Shown: positions 1-11,633 of the stretch, one piece after another
Numbering within the stretch: position 1 is the stretch's first letter
How the letters are laid out: each line of letters opens with the position of its first letter
Assembly: GCA_963978905.1 (NCBI GenBank)
Contig: OZ022261.1
Coordinates: 37,528,130-37,592,129 of the forward strand
Direction: 5' to 3'
Source of the DNA: Trichostrongylus colubriformis
Taxonomy: Eukaryota > Nematoda > Chromadorea > Rhabditida > Trichostrongylidae
DNA: 64,000 nucleotides
The notes under the pieces: generated by a model
What the model was told of the DNA's origin: nothing
Databases searched by the model: none
Seen by the model: only the letters and a program-made list of their open reading frames with translations
Program-made: the position numbers and the translations under genes

Positions 1-183
1 GAGAAGAAAGCGTATGGACAACGTTCATCCTTTGTCTGTCTAACCTTATCAACTCTACCCTTATATTCTATCTACTTATACTCTACCAGTTGGCGGGCGC
101 ACACTACTGTGCGCGAAACACCATGTGCGTCAGTAGGTCGGCCTGTATCGCTCTTTTTCTTGAGGACAGAGTATCTCAGTGCA

Positions 184-1135
184 CACCCAGCCCACCGTGG
201 GCGGAGCTCAAATTAGTCCATGTGTGGTCTTCACTTCTTGTCCCATGCTCTACCCATCCAAACTTGTCCCCATCTCCACAGGTCGTTTTTCATGTAACGT
301 CCAAGCTCCGCCCACGAATTTAAATGCTACGCCCACTGTGCCCTGCATTCTTTCCTGACCTTCAGAAACTCATCCCTGATCTTGATCCATCTTCTCCCTA
401 TGTTTGGGGCACATTCGAACACAATCAACAATTTTTGAACATTCCACGACAGCCCCGCCCATTATGGGCGGAGCTTAACTTGGTCCATGTGTGGTCTTTA
501 CTTAGTGTCCCATGCCCTACCCATACCACATTTGTCCCCATCTCCACAGGTCGTTTTTCATGTAACGTCCAAGCTCCGCCCACCAATTTAAATGCTCCGC
601 CCACTGTGCCCTGCATTCTTTCCTGACCTTCAGAAACTCATCCCTGACCTTGATCCATCTTCTCCCTATGTTTGGGGCACATTCGAACCCAATCAACAAT
701 TTTTGAACATTCCACGACAGCCCCGCCCATTATGGGCGGAGCTCAACTTGATCCATGTGTGGTCTTTACTTAGTGTCCCATGCCCTACCCATACCGCATT
801 TGTCCCCATCTCCACAGGTCGTTTTATGTAACGTCCAAGCTCCGCCCACCACTTTAAATGCCCCGTCCACTGTGCCCTGCATTCTTTCCTGACCTTCAGA
901 AACTCATCCCTGACCTAAATCCATCTTCTCCCTACGTTAGGAGCTTAGGAGTTCGAACGTAATCAACATTTTCGGGCTGAAAACCAAACATTCCAATGCA
1001 CGCCCCGCCCCCGTGGGCGGAGCTTAATTTGGTCCATGTGTGGTCTTTACTTCCTGTCCCATGCCCTACCCATACCACACTTGGCCCCATCTGCACAGGT
1101 CGTTTTTCATATGATACCTAATTTCGTGACAGACG
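184..1135. repeat. ~268-bp tandem repeat, about four copies
   Basis: The landmark GTGGGCGGAGC or ATGGGCGGAGC occurs near 197, 464, 732 and 1013, giving spacings of 267, 268 and 281 bases. Each copy has the same run of blocks: a CCGCCC/GGGCGG inverted pair, a stretch ending in CCACAGGTCGTTTT, a second CCGCCCA block, and an AATCAACAATTTTTGAAC block. The two middle copies are nearly identical. The fourth is shorter and diverges into AT-rich DNA after about 1100. No convincing protein is encoded; open frames across it simply repeat with the array. It looks like a small satellite or the tandem core of a larger element. Confidence 0.85.
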
Positions 1136-1621
1136 GAGGGACAGACAGACTAAGCGTTTTATATATAGTAGGGATCTTTCCCATCTCTTATCAGAAGATG
1201 TACACACGATCCATGGTCGAAACGCTTCCGTTTCAGAATGAATACTGATTTTGTTAGGTCCTTTCAGGAGGTTCTTATTTTTCGTGTGAGGATCGGGACT
1301 TGGTCTCAGCTTTTTTACCGTAGGCTCCTAATTTCCTTGATAAATCGCATTGACTAGGTAGAAAACCATAGAAATGCCGTAATCTGAAGAAGTGGCTGGA
1401 GGCCTCCTTTTGGGAGGGGGTCGTATTTTTTTACAAATTTCCCTCGACGCCACGCTTGACCCTAGTGACAGCCACTGGTGCCATCGTCGTAGGCCCAGTG
1501 ATCGAAGATCGATACGCTCGCGTGCACGTATTGATCGCGGGCGTTGGTCATTTTTGGGGGTCCACAATAGGAAGTCAGCTTGAACAATGAAATTTGGAGT
1601 CACAGCTTTGACTATTTTCAG
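1136..1621. other. Spacer upstream of the first gene
   Basis: Ends of the tandem array and unassigned sequence. The next gene's first visible exon needs an in-phase upstream exon or a start just inside it, and no convincing one is visible here. Confidence 0.5.
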
Positions 1622-4600
1622 GTAGGTATGACATCTGGTCAGCACAATATTCGAGTAGAAGGCGGTACTCCTCATTTGGTCATTGAATCAGGTCAAGCAT
1701 GCATTGAAGTGAAAACCAATCATGGCCTTCCACAAATCGTTGGAATTCTGCCACCATTTGTGACACCAGCTGACATATTCGCCAAACTCGGTCCACTTGA
1801 AGGTAACTTATTGTTAGTAGGATCATTGTCGCTTGCAACATAGTTTCCCACAACAAACATTCCGCGTTTGCCGAAGGGAGCGTATTTGGTCGTTGGATTT
1901 TCCCCCCGCCCCCCACACCTCTGCTGTGCAACGGAGCGGACGCGACATCTCCTCAACAGTCGCACCAAAGAGGATCCAGCGAATTCCCTGATCCCGGCGA
2001 GTATGGATTGATCCCTCAGGGAATCAATAAAGGGCCTGGCGCTGATCCACTACTAGCATTCACTTTCCCCTCAATGAGAAACTTGGATATGAAAACTTGG
2101 ATATGATGCGCTTGAGGAAGCCTAAAATAAAAGACTTCCCAGGACGATTCTTTATCTATGACACATCACCTATTTTCTCCAAGTCTAGCTAGAAAAGAAT
2201 TGACAAACAAACACGGGGAAAAATAAACAAAATCTTTACACCATAATTATGTCTTGTATGGGGCGTGCGTCAGAACTGTCCAATAAGGTCACCGCGTGGC
2301 ACGAACTGCGTCGCTGCGCGCGCCGGAGGCCTCGCTTGAGCCGCTGTGAATTAGCCGCGCACTAGAAGTGCAGCTGCCGCCTCCTCGCGTGACCTGATCC
2401 ATTTAAGTCGTCCTGACGCACACCCGTCTCATGCGAGTGAGGAAACGTTCAGCATAGTGAAACTATCGGTGTGATTTGATTAGATTAAAATGAATTTTTC
2501 AGCACTGCTCTACACTACCCGAGCTCCGGACGTGGAGCCACAGTTCCCTCGGCCAGATGAATTGGCTGCTTTGGAGCTTGGCTTCAATAATACCCGCTGC
2601 GCAACCTGTCTGCTGAATATCACTGCTAAAGTCTCCACGACAAGACTGCCGCCACATATTGTTCCCACATTCCCTGGTCATTCCCGTACAGTCACCTCTG
2701 CTACATTTCCAACTCTTGTATCACTTGTAACTGGACAGACGTCGTCTTTCGAGTCTTCTCATGGGATCACGGTGGTGCCTCCGACAGTTGCCACACCACG
2801 TACTTCATTGCCAGAGCAGCCACAAGCTCCAAGTTCGCCTTCAACAGTGGCAACGCCAGGAACAACGCCGGCAGTCCCTAGGGTAACGACTGCTACAATA
2901 CCTGCAACAACTACCGCTCGGCAGTCCGTCACAACAGTACGACCCGTTGTAACTACCATTTCAAGCAGCACATCAGATCAGTTTGTGATTGGGCAGTTCG
3001 ATGGAATGACGACTCGAGGACCACAAACGGCAGGTGAGACAGCAGCTTCGAGCTGTCGTTTTTTTTTCTGATTACGCTAGTGATCCTATAATCCTTCTTT
3101 TCTCTATATTCGAGACTCCTCAGCTAGTGATACCAGCTAGTGATGAACAATGGCATCCAATGTGTATAATCTATTTGTAGAGAATATGGATTTGTTTCGA
3201 ATATAGGATGGCGCTTCCAAAAACACAATCCACGTCCGCCGAGGGGCCATTGATAGGGTCGTCATTGGTGGAAGGCTACAGGGAGAGTTCCTGCCACACC
3301 ACCCGTAGCCCGCGGAGGCGGGAAGACACGCCCCAAACGGTCATCCACTAATGACGATCTAGTCGATGCCCTTGCTCCGGCGAATGTCTAGAAACCTTCG
3401 AGTTTGTGGAAGAAAGTCTCACCTCACTTTTTGAAGTCCCATCTTTCGAAAATGTCATTTTTGGGCTATGTGTCGTAGATAATTACTTCCTACATATAGT
3501 TGCTCTTAGCTCTTATTCAGTAATGAATTCTTTTTACTTATAGTTTTTAGCATCGTCTCTCAGCCCGAGTCCGAGCCCGACACCTGCCGTGACAACAGCA
3601 CCAGCTACTGCTATCACTTTGACCAGAGTAGTGATTAGCGAAAACGAAGACTTCCCTACTCCTGTGTCCCCTCTACCACTTTCCACTTCGAGCACTCCCC
3701 CAGACGAGACGACAGAAACATTTCCCACCCCTGCCAGTCTGCCTTCGACTACTGGAGGTGGCGGAGGCTCTTGGGGAAACGTGGAAACATTATTTCCGAC
3801 GCCACCACCATCACTGCCAGAAAAGTGTGTACCGATTGTTACGGTAAGGATCCAGTCACATCTTTATGTCGTTTGACTAATTTTCAGGAAACCTTCGATA
3901 TTGGTCCTCCGGATGAAGGTTCCGCCAGACATTGACCTCAGTGCTTTCGATCTTACCAGCAATTTGACCTCCGCTCTGAGCGACGTGGTCCGCGAATCAG
4001 TGAGAAGAGTGAAGAGAACGAAGCGATCGCTTTCGGAGGGCCTTCAGAAAAATCTTGTGGAGGTGCGTGCGGCTTTACCGTTTTTTCATTGTGAATGGCT
4101 ATTCGAATTATAGATTCAGAAACTTTAATTCACCATGGGATTTCTATGACAATTGTGACCATACGCTCACTTACGCAGTATGACAATTGAAGAAGTTCCA
4201 AGTTACCCTTCTAACGATTGTGGAATGTGCCTTCAAGCTAAAAATGAGTCACTGAATCCACCTCCAGAGAAAAAAGAAAAACTCAATCATGAAAAGTTAA
4301 AAGTGAGAGGGGAGACTAGTTGTACGATTCTCGATGCTAAGGGAGGAGGGGGGGGGGGCACTCGACAAAGGCAAGAGTCCCGCCCAATTTCTGTCTATAG
4401 GCACTCTCAAGGTAATATTATGCCAAGATACAGCTAACTAACTAAGAAAACGATTGAATTATTCTTCCATTAGTATATTACGAAAAATTACCTACAACTA
4501 GACTAAACAACCACTCGCGCCTATTTGCCTGAGCCTAGGGGAAGGAAATCTCCTTCCCCAAAGCTTAGGCTAACATAGGATGAAAAAAGCATGTATTCGC

Positions 4601-5755
4601 TTTACAGAATCGTTTCTATGGATAATTCGAACCCGACTCGGCTAGCGCTATGGCTTCTCTGCGCTCTAGCCATGCCATAGAGACGCAGAGACACTACTGC
4701 AGTGCCCCTCCCCCCCCCCCCCCCCAACTACCTTAGCACCCGATTCTCATTGCAAAAGTCTGAAATGGAGTCCCCCCCCCCTCTCCCCACTGGGAATCAA
4801 TCATCGTCTTCACTGTGGAGACAAAATGAGATTGAACATCACTCGTCTGAATCTTCAAGTCAGTTCTTATGTGGTTCCATGGACGCGCGTAAAAACAGTC
4901 GAACTAGGTCACCGCCTACGTGATTTGCGTTGCCGCACACGGCAAGTCCCTTGCTGGTCCCGTTGTGCATTGACCGCGCACTAAGGGGAGCGGTCGCCGC
5001 CTTTTGGGCGACTTGACCTAGTTACACGGTCGCGACGCGCACTCGTGCTTTTATGGTTGCGGCAAGCTCCAGTGTTGTTGTTCTATCGATGCTTCGGAGC
5101 GTATTGATGTGATTCAATGATGGGTATTTTTATCTATAAAGGGCAACAAAACCTGCTTGTGTGTTGCAAAGATTGTCGCAGTCTTGTTTGTTATGTTCTG
5201 TTGTAATATTTGCTTCATCTCCTTCGCAGTGTATTCTCTATTGCATTTGAATAGTAAGTCAAAGAAGTACGCTGTGATTGGTGGTGCCACTGTCTAACAT
5301 CAGAAATGGTCATGATCCACGAAAAACACTTTCAAAAACCAGTTGCAATGACCATTGCAGGTTCATCGAATTGAACGTGTCGGGAACGCTCTGAATATTC
5401 TCTTCTCCATCAATGAAACGGAGGTCGACTCAGATATTGTTGAAGAGGATCTGTACTCCTTGGACATGAAATATTTGACCCATTTCTTTGGATTCCCTGT
5501 GAGTTCCACGAACCTCTTAAAGCTTGACTATATAGTTGCCAATTGTTCTTTCAGGTTGTGTCCACTATATATAATGCGAGTATGACTAAAATACTGAATT
5601 TTGTGATGATTGGCCTATCAGCTTTTGCGTTCTCGGTTGTTTTCTTTTGCGTGGTTTTTAGAAGCTCTCTGAAGGAAGTTATACGAACAGTGAGTTTCAC
5701 TGAATTAAAACAATGCCAATTCATAACATATTCTGTACAGCATGGGAGGAGTTAG
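1622..5755 (+). CDS. Mucin-like, probably single-pass membrane protein, 5' end not found
   Basis: Proposed exons: 1622-1802, 2503-3033, 3551-3824, 3888-4062, 5361-5498, 5555-5689 and 5741-5755 (stop TAG), 482 codons before the stop. The first exon follows a TTTTCAG acceptor, so the true start is probably upstream; no signal peptide is seen. A globular-looking N-terminal part (about 100 residues) is followed by a long Ser/Thr/Pro-rich stretch. Then come about 100 residues containing VPPDIDLSAF, several NXT/S sites and a basic KRTKRS patch, which resemble a SEA-type juxtamembrane module with a possible cleavage site. A hydrophobic segment (ILNFVMIGLSAFAFSVVFF) precedes a very short basic tail. 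The 3824 donor was chosen because the stronger donor at 3843 joins out of frame; this could also be a sequence error. The family is not recognised, although the layout recalls KIAA1549-like proteins. The last 51-bp intron is a multiple of three, so retaining it still gives the same stop. Confidence 0.65.
2260..2424. mobile_element. Palindromic MITE (GTGCGTCAG ends)
   Basis: The start GGGGCGTGCGTCAGAACTGT is mirrored by the end TCCTGACGCACACCC, and the arms continue inward as GGTCACCGCG... against ...CGCGTGACC. It is about 165 bp, GC-rich, with no coding capacity. It lies inside the first intron of the mucin-like gene. A diverged relative is at 4881-5045, and the 5' arm recurs near 20400. Confidence 0.75.
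4527..4570. repeat. 44-bp near-perfect hairpin
   Basis: GCCTGAGCCTAGGGGAAGGA pairs with TCCTTCCCCAAAGCTTAGGC around a four-base centre (AATC). It is intronic in the mucin-like gene. Related CTTAGGC/GGGGAAGG blocks occur near 14925 and in the MITE at 63455-63665, so this is probably a MITE relic. Confidence 0.7.
4881..5045. mobile_element. Palindromic MITE, relative of 2260-2424
   Basis: GGACGCGCGT at the left is mirrored by the ACGCGC block at the right. The internal GACTAGGTCACCGCCTACGTG-type arm mirrors GGGCGACTTGACCTAG. It has the same size and layout as the copy at 2260 and lies in the fourth intron of the same gene. A poly-C tract of about 17 bases precedes it at about 4708. Confidence 0.6.
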
Positions 5756-7040
5756 TGTGTTGACAGCTGGTTTCTACAGTAACGGGTTTGGGGAAGAAAA
5801 AAGATCCAACCTTAAGCTCACCGCGTCACGGAATTCCCAAGCAAACGCAGGTCATTTGTTCAGAATCCTTGTTTTGGCGCGACTTTCAGCAGTTCCGGCA
5901 GGTTTCTAAATACTAAAAAGGGCAATCGGTGCAAAGGGTGTGCTTCGCTAGGACATGATCCGCACCGCAGCGTCAGTACGATGTGTGCGAGCTAGGAGCG
6001 CCGTACGTGATTGGGTCTTGTGGTGATTCCATGTCTATGCTCAGTATGAAACGTACGACAGGGTTATCGCTTTAGGTCCCAGGAACATGTGGCGCGACTA
6101 ACTTGCACACATCGCGCCAACAGCTTGCCGCAGTGCGAAATCCCGTGTCAGCGATGCACAGCAGGCTCTGCTTCAACGAATCGATCGATTCTGGCAACAT
6201 TCAATTACACTAAAGCACAGTTATTGCTATGACCGCAACCAGTTCGTTTTTACAGTACTCGTCGAGAGTTTTGAGCTGTTCTCCATCATTGCGACGGCAA
6301 GAAAGGATTAACAGCATTACTATAATTACCGATGAAGTGTTGACGTAACAGGTCGTATGCAATAACGATTTCTATATATTTTAAAAAGCTTAGTTAGCTC
6401 GATATTATCACTCTCATAGTTGTTTGTATTTTTTATACATGTCATTATGACTGAAATTTTTGAAGAATTTTATGTAACGAGTAACTGGGTCATCTACTGC
6501 TTTATATTACACTGCATACTATTCACTGCCCTTAAATTCAAAATTGAATATAGCATTTGATAAGCGTGATATTTTATGTGATGTACATGTCTATTTTATT
6601 TCAGTTTTATGTGTATCAAATGGCATATCGTTCATAAGTACATACTTTCTAAAATTTAGCAATTGTTATCTCACTTGTTTCTAGTCGACAATTATTAAGG
6701 CCCTCAATTGGTTTAATATGTATGTGTATTCAAATATTCAAATAAAATGAGTGCTCAGGTACGCGCAAACTAGCAAGTTGCCTCAACACCCTATTATTCC
6801 AGTGTTAGTGGCAATGGACACCAGGCTGGACACCGCCTGAAGGCGTATCGGTGAAGTCTTGGTTGTTGGCGATGCGTTCAGTAATGAAAGCAGAAGTGCT
6901 AAGCGCTAGCAAAGAAAAGTTTTCTTTTCTATACCCGGCATTTCATTTAGAGATGATTCTCTTCATTTCTTACTTCCTTCATTAGTCACAATGGAGTACT
7001 CGAGTGCTCAGTTCGGGGTAATGAAAGAAGGATTATGCCT
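5756..7040. other. Spacer with a degenerate GC-rich MITE
   Basis: 5935-6170 is GC-rich, with terminal blocks (CCGCACCGC, GTGCGAAATCCCG) like the palindromic MITEs at 17933 and 62850. From 6200 to 6960 the DNA is AT-rich with no coding signal that I can defend. Confidence 0.5.
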
Positions 7041-7847
7041 TAAAGGCACCGAGAGGGATAAGGGAAAACTGAGAACTGTGACTACATGTTCTCTGAAATT
7101 AAACCTGCTTCAGAAAAGGTGTATGTAACGAAACTAGCATTGAAAAATTTCGGCTTGGGGTCTTGTTACGATCCCGCAGCCGGCGTGTCATCCTGCAGTC
7201 CTGTAGCCGAGCGAGTTGCCTGCGAAAGCGGGATAGCGTTCGCGGACGGCTGCTTAAAGGCACCATTAGGGGTAAGGGAAAACTGAGATCTGGAAGTACA
7301 TGTTCTCTGAAACGGCCTTCTACTTCAGAAGGGGTCACATGTGGTGAAAATCGCATAAAAAAACGCGACTTGGGGTCTTATGGCGGCCCCGCAGCTCGTC
7401 ATGCCGTTATGCCGTTATGCGTTCGGGGGAGTCGACGAGGAGAGGCGGGACAACAATCGCGGCCGGCTGGTTGAGACTCTGGCCTGTCTTCAGTCCACTC
7501 CGACCAGAGACGCAGAGGACGAGAGCGAGAAGGGGGAATTTCGGGTTCCTATTTCTTGTTTTTTTCGCCGTTTTATGTCGTTCTTTCTCTACTATTATAT
7601 TACTGAGTACCTCTACTTTCGTAATCCCCCAATTTGCCAAAATTGCCCCTAACGGTGTCTTTAAGCCTCTCCGCCCGTGATCCACCCCAGTGGCTTGTTA
7701 TGCAGGGGCGCGGAAGAGAAGGGCGGTCCCAGCTTAATATTTCTCCGGTTTTTCGCCGTTTTGTCCGTTCTATCTTGTGTTACATTGCTGAACACTTCTA
7801 CTTTCACATTCCACAGTCTGTCAAATTTACCCCTTCCGGTGCCTTAG
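7041..7847 (+). mobile_element. TTAA MITE family 1, outer copy interrupted by a second copy
   Basis: The outer element starts TTAAAGGCACC (about 7040), runs to 7253, is interrupted, and resumes at 7665, ending GGTGCCTTAGA near 7847. Its interior matches the copy at 15658-16045. It has no protein-coding capacity. Terminal inverted repeats of TTAAAGGCACC type and TTAA at the insertion points suggest a non-autonomous piggyBac-type element. Confidence 0.8.
7254..7664 (+). mobile_element. TTAA MITE family 1, inner copy
   Basis: It begins TTAAAGGCACC at 7254 and ends GGTGTCTTTAA at 7664, about 410 bp. It is inserted into the outer copy: outer sequence ending GGCTGC lies to the left and sequence starting GCCTCTCCGCCC lies to the right. 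The uninterrupted version of this junction is visible in the copy at about 15865-15890. Confidence 0.85.
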
Positions 7848-8170
7848 ATACGAGCTCTCATAGCCATCTTCTATGCCCACTATTGAAGTGCATGAAGGCG
7901 CTTTATCAAACCGACGTTCTCAGGCTTCCATGACACGTGAAGGCACATTTCATGACTGGGGTGGGTATGGCTCTCAATAATGAATGTATAAGTGTCATTG
8001 GCCAGGTGCTGATCACGTGCTACTGGGTGGGTGTGGGCATTTAGTCAGGAATGCAATCAATGGGAGTCACTTCTCACCTCCTCTATTTGCGTTTGGGATG
8101 ATCCTGAGCTGACTGCATTCGATCCACCTCATAACAAGTATCAGAGCAAGGTATACATTACCTTAGCAAC

Positions 8171-8862
8171 TTAGAGACAGTGTTTGGGATAATGTGGGTG
8201 ACAGGGAATCCCAAAAGGAGGCATTGACTGAAAAATTGCTGGTCTGAAAGGCCTATATATGGCGAAATCCCCCGCAAAAGGCGCCCCCTTGAGCTGTGGT
8301 GGAGGCGGCCTCATCAGGGCAAGCCGCCTTTGCTAAGGGCAGCCCGCCTCCTAGCGACGAGCTTTCCCTTGATTGGCTGGGTGAGAGGAGCCAAGGCGAG
8401 CGGCGCGACTGGAGCGATCGGGCGCGCTTTCGTCAGCAGAGCGTCGCAGACCCCTTTCCAATCAGCTGCTTAGGTTTTTCAGTGTTTTTGATTTTTGCTG
8501 TTTACCTGTAGAGTTCGCGAGTTTTTTTCTATTCTTCTTTTCTTTTCCTTTAATTCTCACTTATTGTCTTCTCTCGTCTACAGTCAACAACGGGATGCCT
8601 TTCAAGTTTGTTGTTTTATTTCCACGATGTTTTTGGGCATTGATTACCTGGATACATGCCAATGGCAGAGTCGTCCGGGCCACCGCCTGTTGAAGAAATG
8701 GTCGTTCACGCCGAGAATCAATGTTGGGAAGGGGGTCCTATTTCTCGGGTTTTTGGCCAATTCCATCCGTTTTCTTTTCACTGTCCTATTACTAGGTCTC
8801 GACTTTCAGAATCACTACTTCTTTTGCTTTTCGTCCGAATTTTCCCTAATACTGCCTTTAAA
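8171..8862 (+). mobile_element. TTAA MITE family 2, ~690 bp
   Basis: It starts TTAGAGACAGTGTTTGGGAT and ends TTCCCTAATACTGCCTTTAA. These form a terminal inverted repeat of consensus TTAAAGRCAGTRTTNGGGA. The same sequence, shorter, is inserted in the retrotransposon at 56743-57290, and a fragment is at 27967-28145. Frames within it are open for up to about 130 codons, but the other copies do not conserve them. Confidence 0.8.
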
Positions 8863-11607
8863 AATGCAAAGATAGACTTCATACCGATGTACAACAGACA
8901 TTTGTGGAATCTGGAATCGCGGACACAAACCGATCTGTCCAGCGTCTCTGGAGGGATGCAATCGCGGAGCAGTTCGGGAGGTCTTAAACTGTGGAAGCAG
9001 CGAAGAAGGGGTCCGCTAACCCGTGGAGAGACGTCACTTGGTTGTACAGGATGCTGAAGAAGGGTAGGCGAAAGGCAGGATGACAAGGGGGTGAAAGTGC
9101 ATCTGACGGAAATCGGTGAAAGGGTGGGAGCTGAAGACAAGGGGAGGGAGTTTGCGTCAGCAGATGCTCCATGATGAAGCTGTGCTTGCAAATGATTGAG
9201 GCGCAGCACAAGGCATGAGCCATAGCAAGCTCTGTCAAAGGTTCACGAGCTACAGCTGACGGATAAAGTGCCACTTGGGACAGAGCTTACCACGAGTTTG
9301 TGGCGAAATGCGTTTGCTAAGGACTGCTTCAGAGAAAGCTCGAAGTCATGCTTTTGCACAAAGAAACACGGTTGTGCAGTGTTTATACTGCCCTTGTTCA
9401 CGAGCTCAAATATTTTTCATCGGACCACTGAAATTCATAAGATATAAATATAACGAAGCAATGCCAAGGAAAGTGTGAGAAATCTATATTTTGCATGAAT
9501 TTTTAACAATCTGCTACTAGTTCACTTCGTTTGTGCCATTTCATTTCTACGTTGCATGCACTTTGAGCTGAGGTTTCGGAAAGTCGTAAGCAAAAGCAAT
9601 TAGGGAACTGAAGCCGCAGGTGAATTTCGGGGAGGTGCGAAGTACGCGGTGTAAAGGTCTATCCCGACTAAAGCTCCCCTCCCACTTGTCACTGTACTCA
9701 TCCAAAGGGGAATGTGGTTTGTTCCCTACCAGCGTTTGGGCAGTGCCACCGTAATCGCGTAACTTTGCTCCTTATACGCTGTTTATATCCGTCTGTAGAG
9801 AGAAATGGAAAATTGCGATTACCGCGGGGTGTGCCTTTGAATAGACCCTGCTCACCTGGCAGACAGCTCTAAAAGTGTCATTTCTCTGAGGGTAAGAAGC
9901 AGTTTAGTAATTAGCCTTACTAGATGAATAGGGACTTACGTTCAACCGTGCTTCGAGGCCTATTTTACAAACCACATACTTTTCACAACATTATGGGCAG
10001 TATTTGTAAATGAGGATTTCTATCTGTTTCCAAGTCCCCAAAATTTCTAAGACCCCGGTGAGATTGCTTAACTTCACTTTGCTGACATCCTGAACGTCCT
10101 TAAAAATCAACTTTTATGCTAGTCAGTGTGACACGGATCAGTGGAAGTCGAAGTGGAAATCAATAAACCATAAATTCATCAGCTCAAGCGATATATGCTT
10201 CAAAGGAGAAGGTGAAGAATCACTCACACAAAGAACCTGAAAGCGCAGGTGTCTCGTGCTTCGAGATGGTTGTCAGGCTGATAACGTGGCGGTGTAACCT
10301 TTTCGTTCGGGGGTTATTCATGCCCATTTACCACGCACATCTTTATGGCATTCATGAACGAAAGACATACGTGCGAGCGAGAATTGATGGAGAGAAAGTG
10401 AGAGACCGTCGGGTGTGTCTGTGTGAGCGGAGCGCTCGGAGCGATCAACTCTGTGTCGCGTTACAACGTCGTCGTGAGTCGTCGTCGTGCGATGGCCGCC
10501 ACCGCCATGGCGGCGACGACGACCGTGGCGACAGCGACGACACGGGGACGCTCTCGGTGGTCCATACATCACCGTTTCACGGTCAACTTCATTGCGCCAA
10601 CGAGCGCGTTTACGTTCCCCCGTACACTCTCATCAGCTCGTCTTCTCTGCACATTCTCATGCTCCCCATCACTCCCGTCCCCGTTCTCGACCCGCGTTGC
10701 CTTTTCTCATCTCCCCCAATTTGCAACTGCCGCGATTTGCCGTCGCGAAACCACACACACACATACTTACATACACGCATACACACATATACACACCACC
10801 GCCATATCGACACTCCAACAGTCTCAACCCATCCCACCCACTCACTGCGACCCCCCCTCCCCCGCATCTTCACTATCCTGCACCAATTGTTATCAAATTA
10901 TCAATCGCACTATCAAGTGATTTATATTTACGGCAGGCCCGGTCCCGCAAAAATTAGCACGTGCGGTTAAACACATAATAAACTGTGTGCCATGTGGATT
11001 TAATCTGAAATTCAGAGCCGGCTAGACTTCAGAATTTCTTGGGAATGACGTGTTGCATGAATCCAGACGGGCTTACCAATGTTTGTTCAGGGCAAAGGTA
11101 AGAGCTGCCATCGTCGTCTCATCGACGCCCCTTTTACCAGGCTGAGTTTACGGTGTTCAAATACAATAAAAATCACACCGACATATACGCACACACACCA
11201 ACAGCGCAACGCCTTTCCTTGTTGGCCCTCTTCAAATCTTTCAACTTCAGCGATTGTTGCGCTTTTTGGAGCTTTTATATGAGTTTCGTCCACGAATATT
11301 CCAAATCGCCTTACCCATTACAGAACGTCGTCGACCATGAGAGTTAGCCAGGGTTCGACGGATTTCCACGGTTAGTTTTTGAGCCCGCTATTCTTCTTCG
11401 ATTACAGCATTCATGTAGTATTTGATTCGTATTTTCTCTTTTTTCGAACATCCATTGCCTTCCGATCCGTACAGTATCGATAGAATGGTCACACGAGAAC
11501 ATACCCTCGACTGCCTCACTGCGACTGACCCGTTTCACGACATTTTCACTAAGGAGTATGTTTGAACAGCATATAACTAACAACCTGTACGGGAATAATT
11601 GTAAATC
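8863..11607. other. Spacer upstream of the GATA gene
   Basis: No supported gene. 10430-10560 is rich in GTCGTCGT/GGCGAC trinucleotides. 10750-10800 is a CA/TA microsatellite (ACACACACACATAC-like), with a smaller one near 11180. Open frames here are compositional. Regulatory DNA for the GATA gene could lie here, but I cannot point to a specific site. Confidence 0.5.
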
Positions 11608-11617
11608 GCGTGTTTAG
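11605..11617 (+). promoter_or_regulatory. Candidate trans-splice acceptor of the GATA gene
   Basis: TCGCGTGTTTAG precedes a 16-nt leader and the ATG at 11634. No in-frame upstream exon is needed, so this acceptor may receive a spliced leader, as is usual in this nematode group. An ordinary upstream 5' exon cannot be excluded. Confidence 0.45.
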
Positions 11618-11633
11618 CCCTCTCCATCACATC

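Noticed and set aside
10212..10970. 252-codon open frame and two others in overlapping frames
   Set aside because: All frames are open because of CA/GTC low-complexity repeats; there is no splice context and no protein-like composition.
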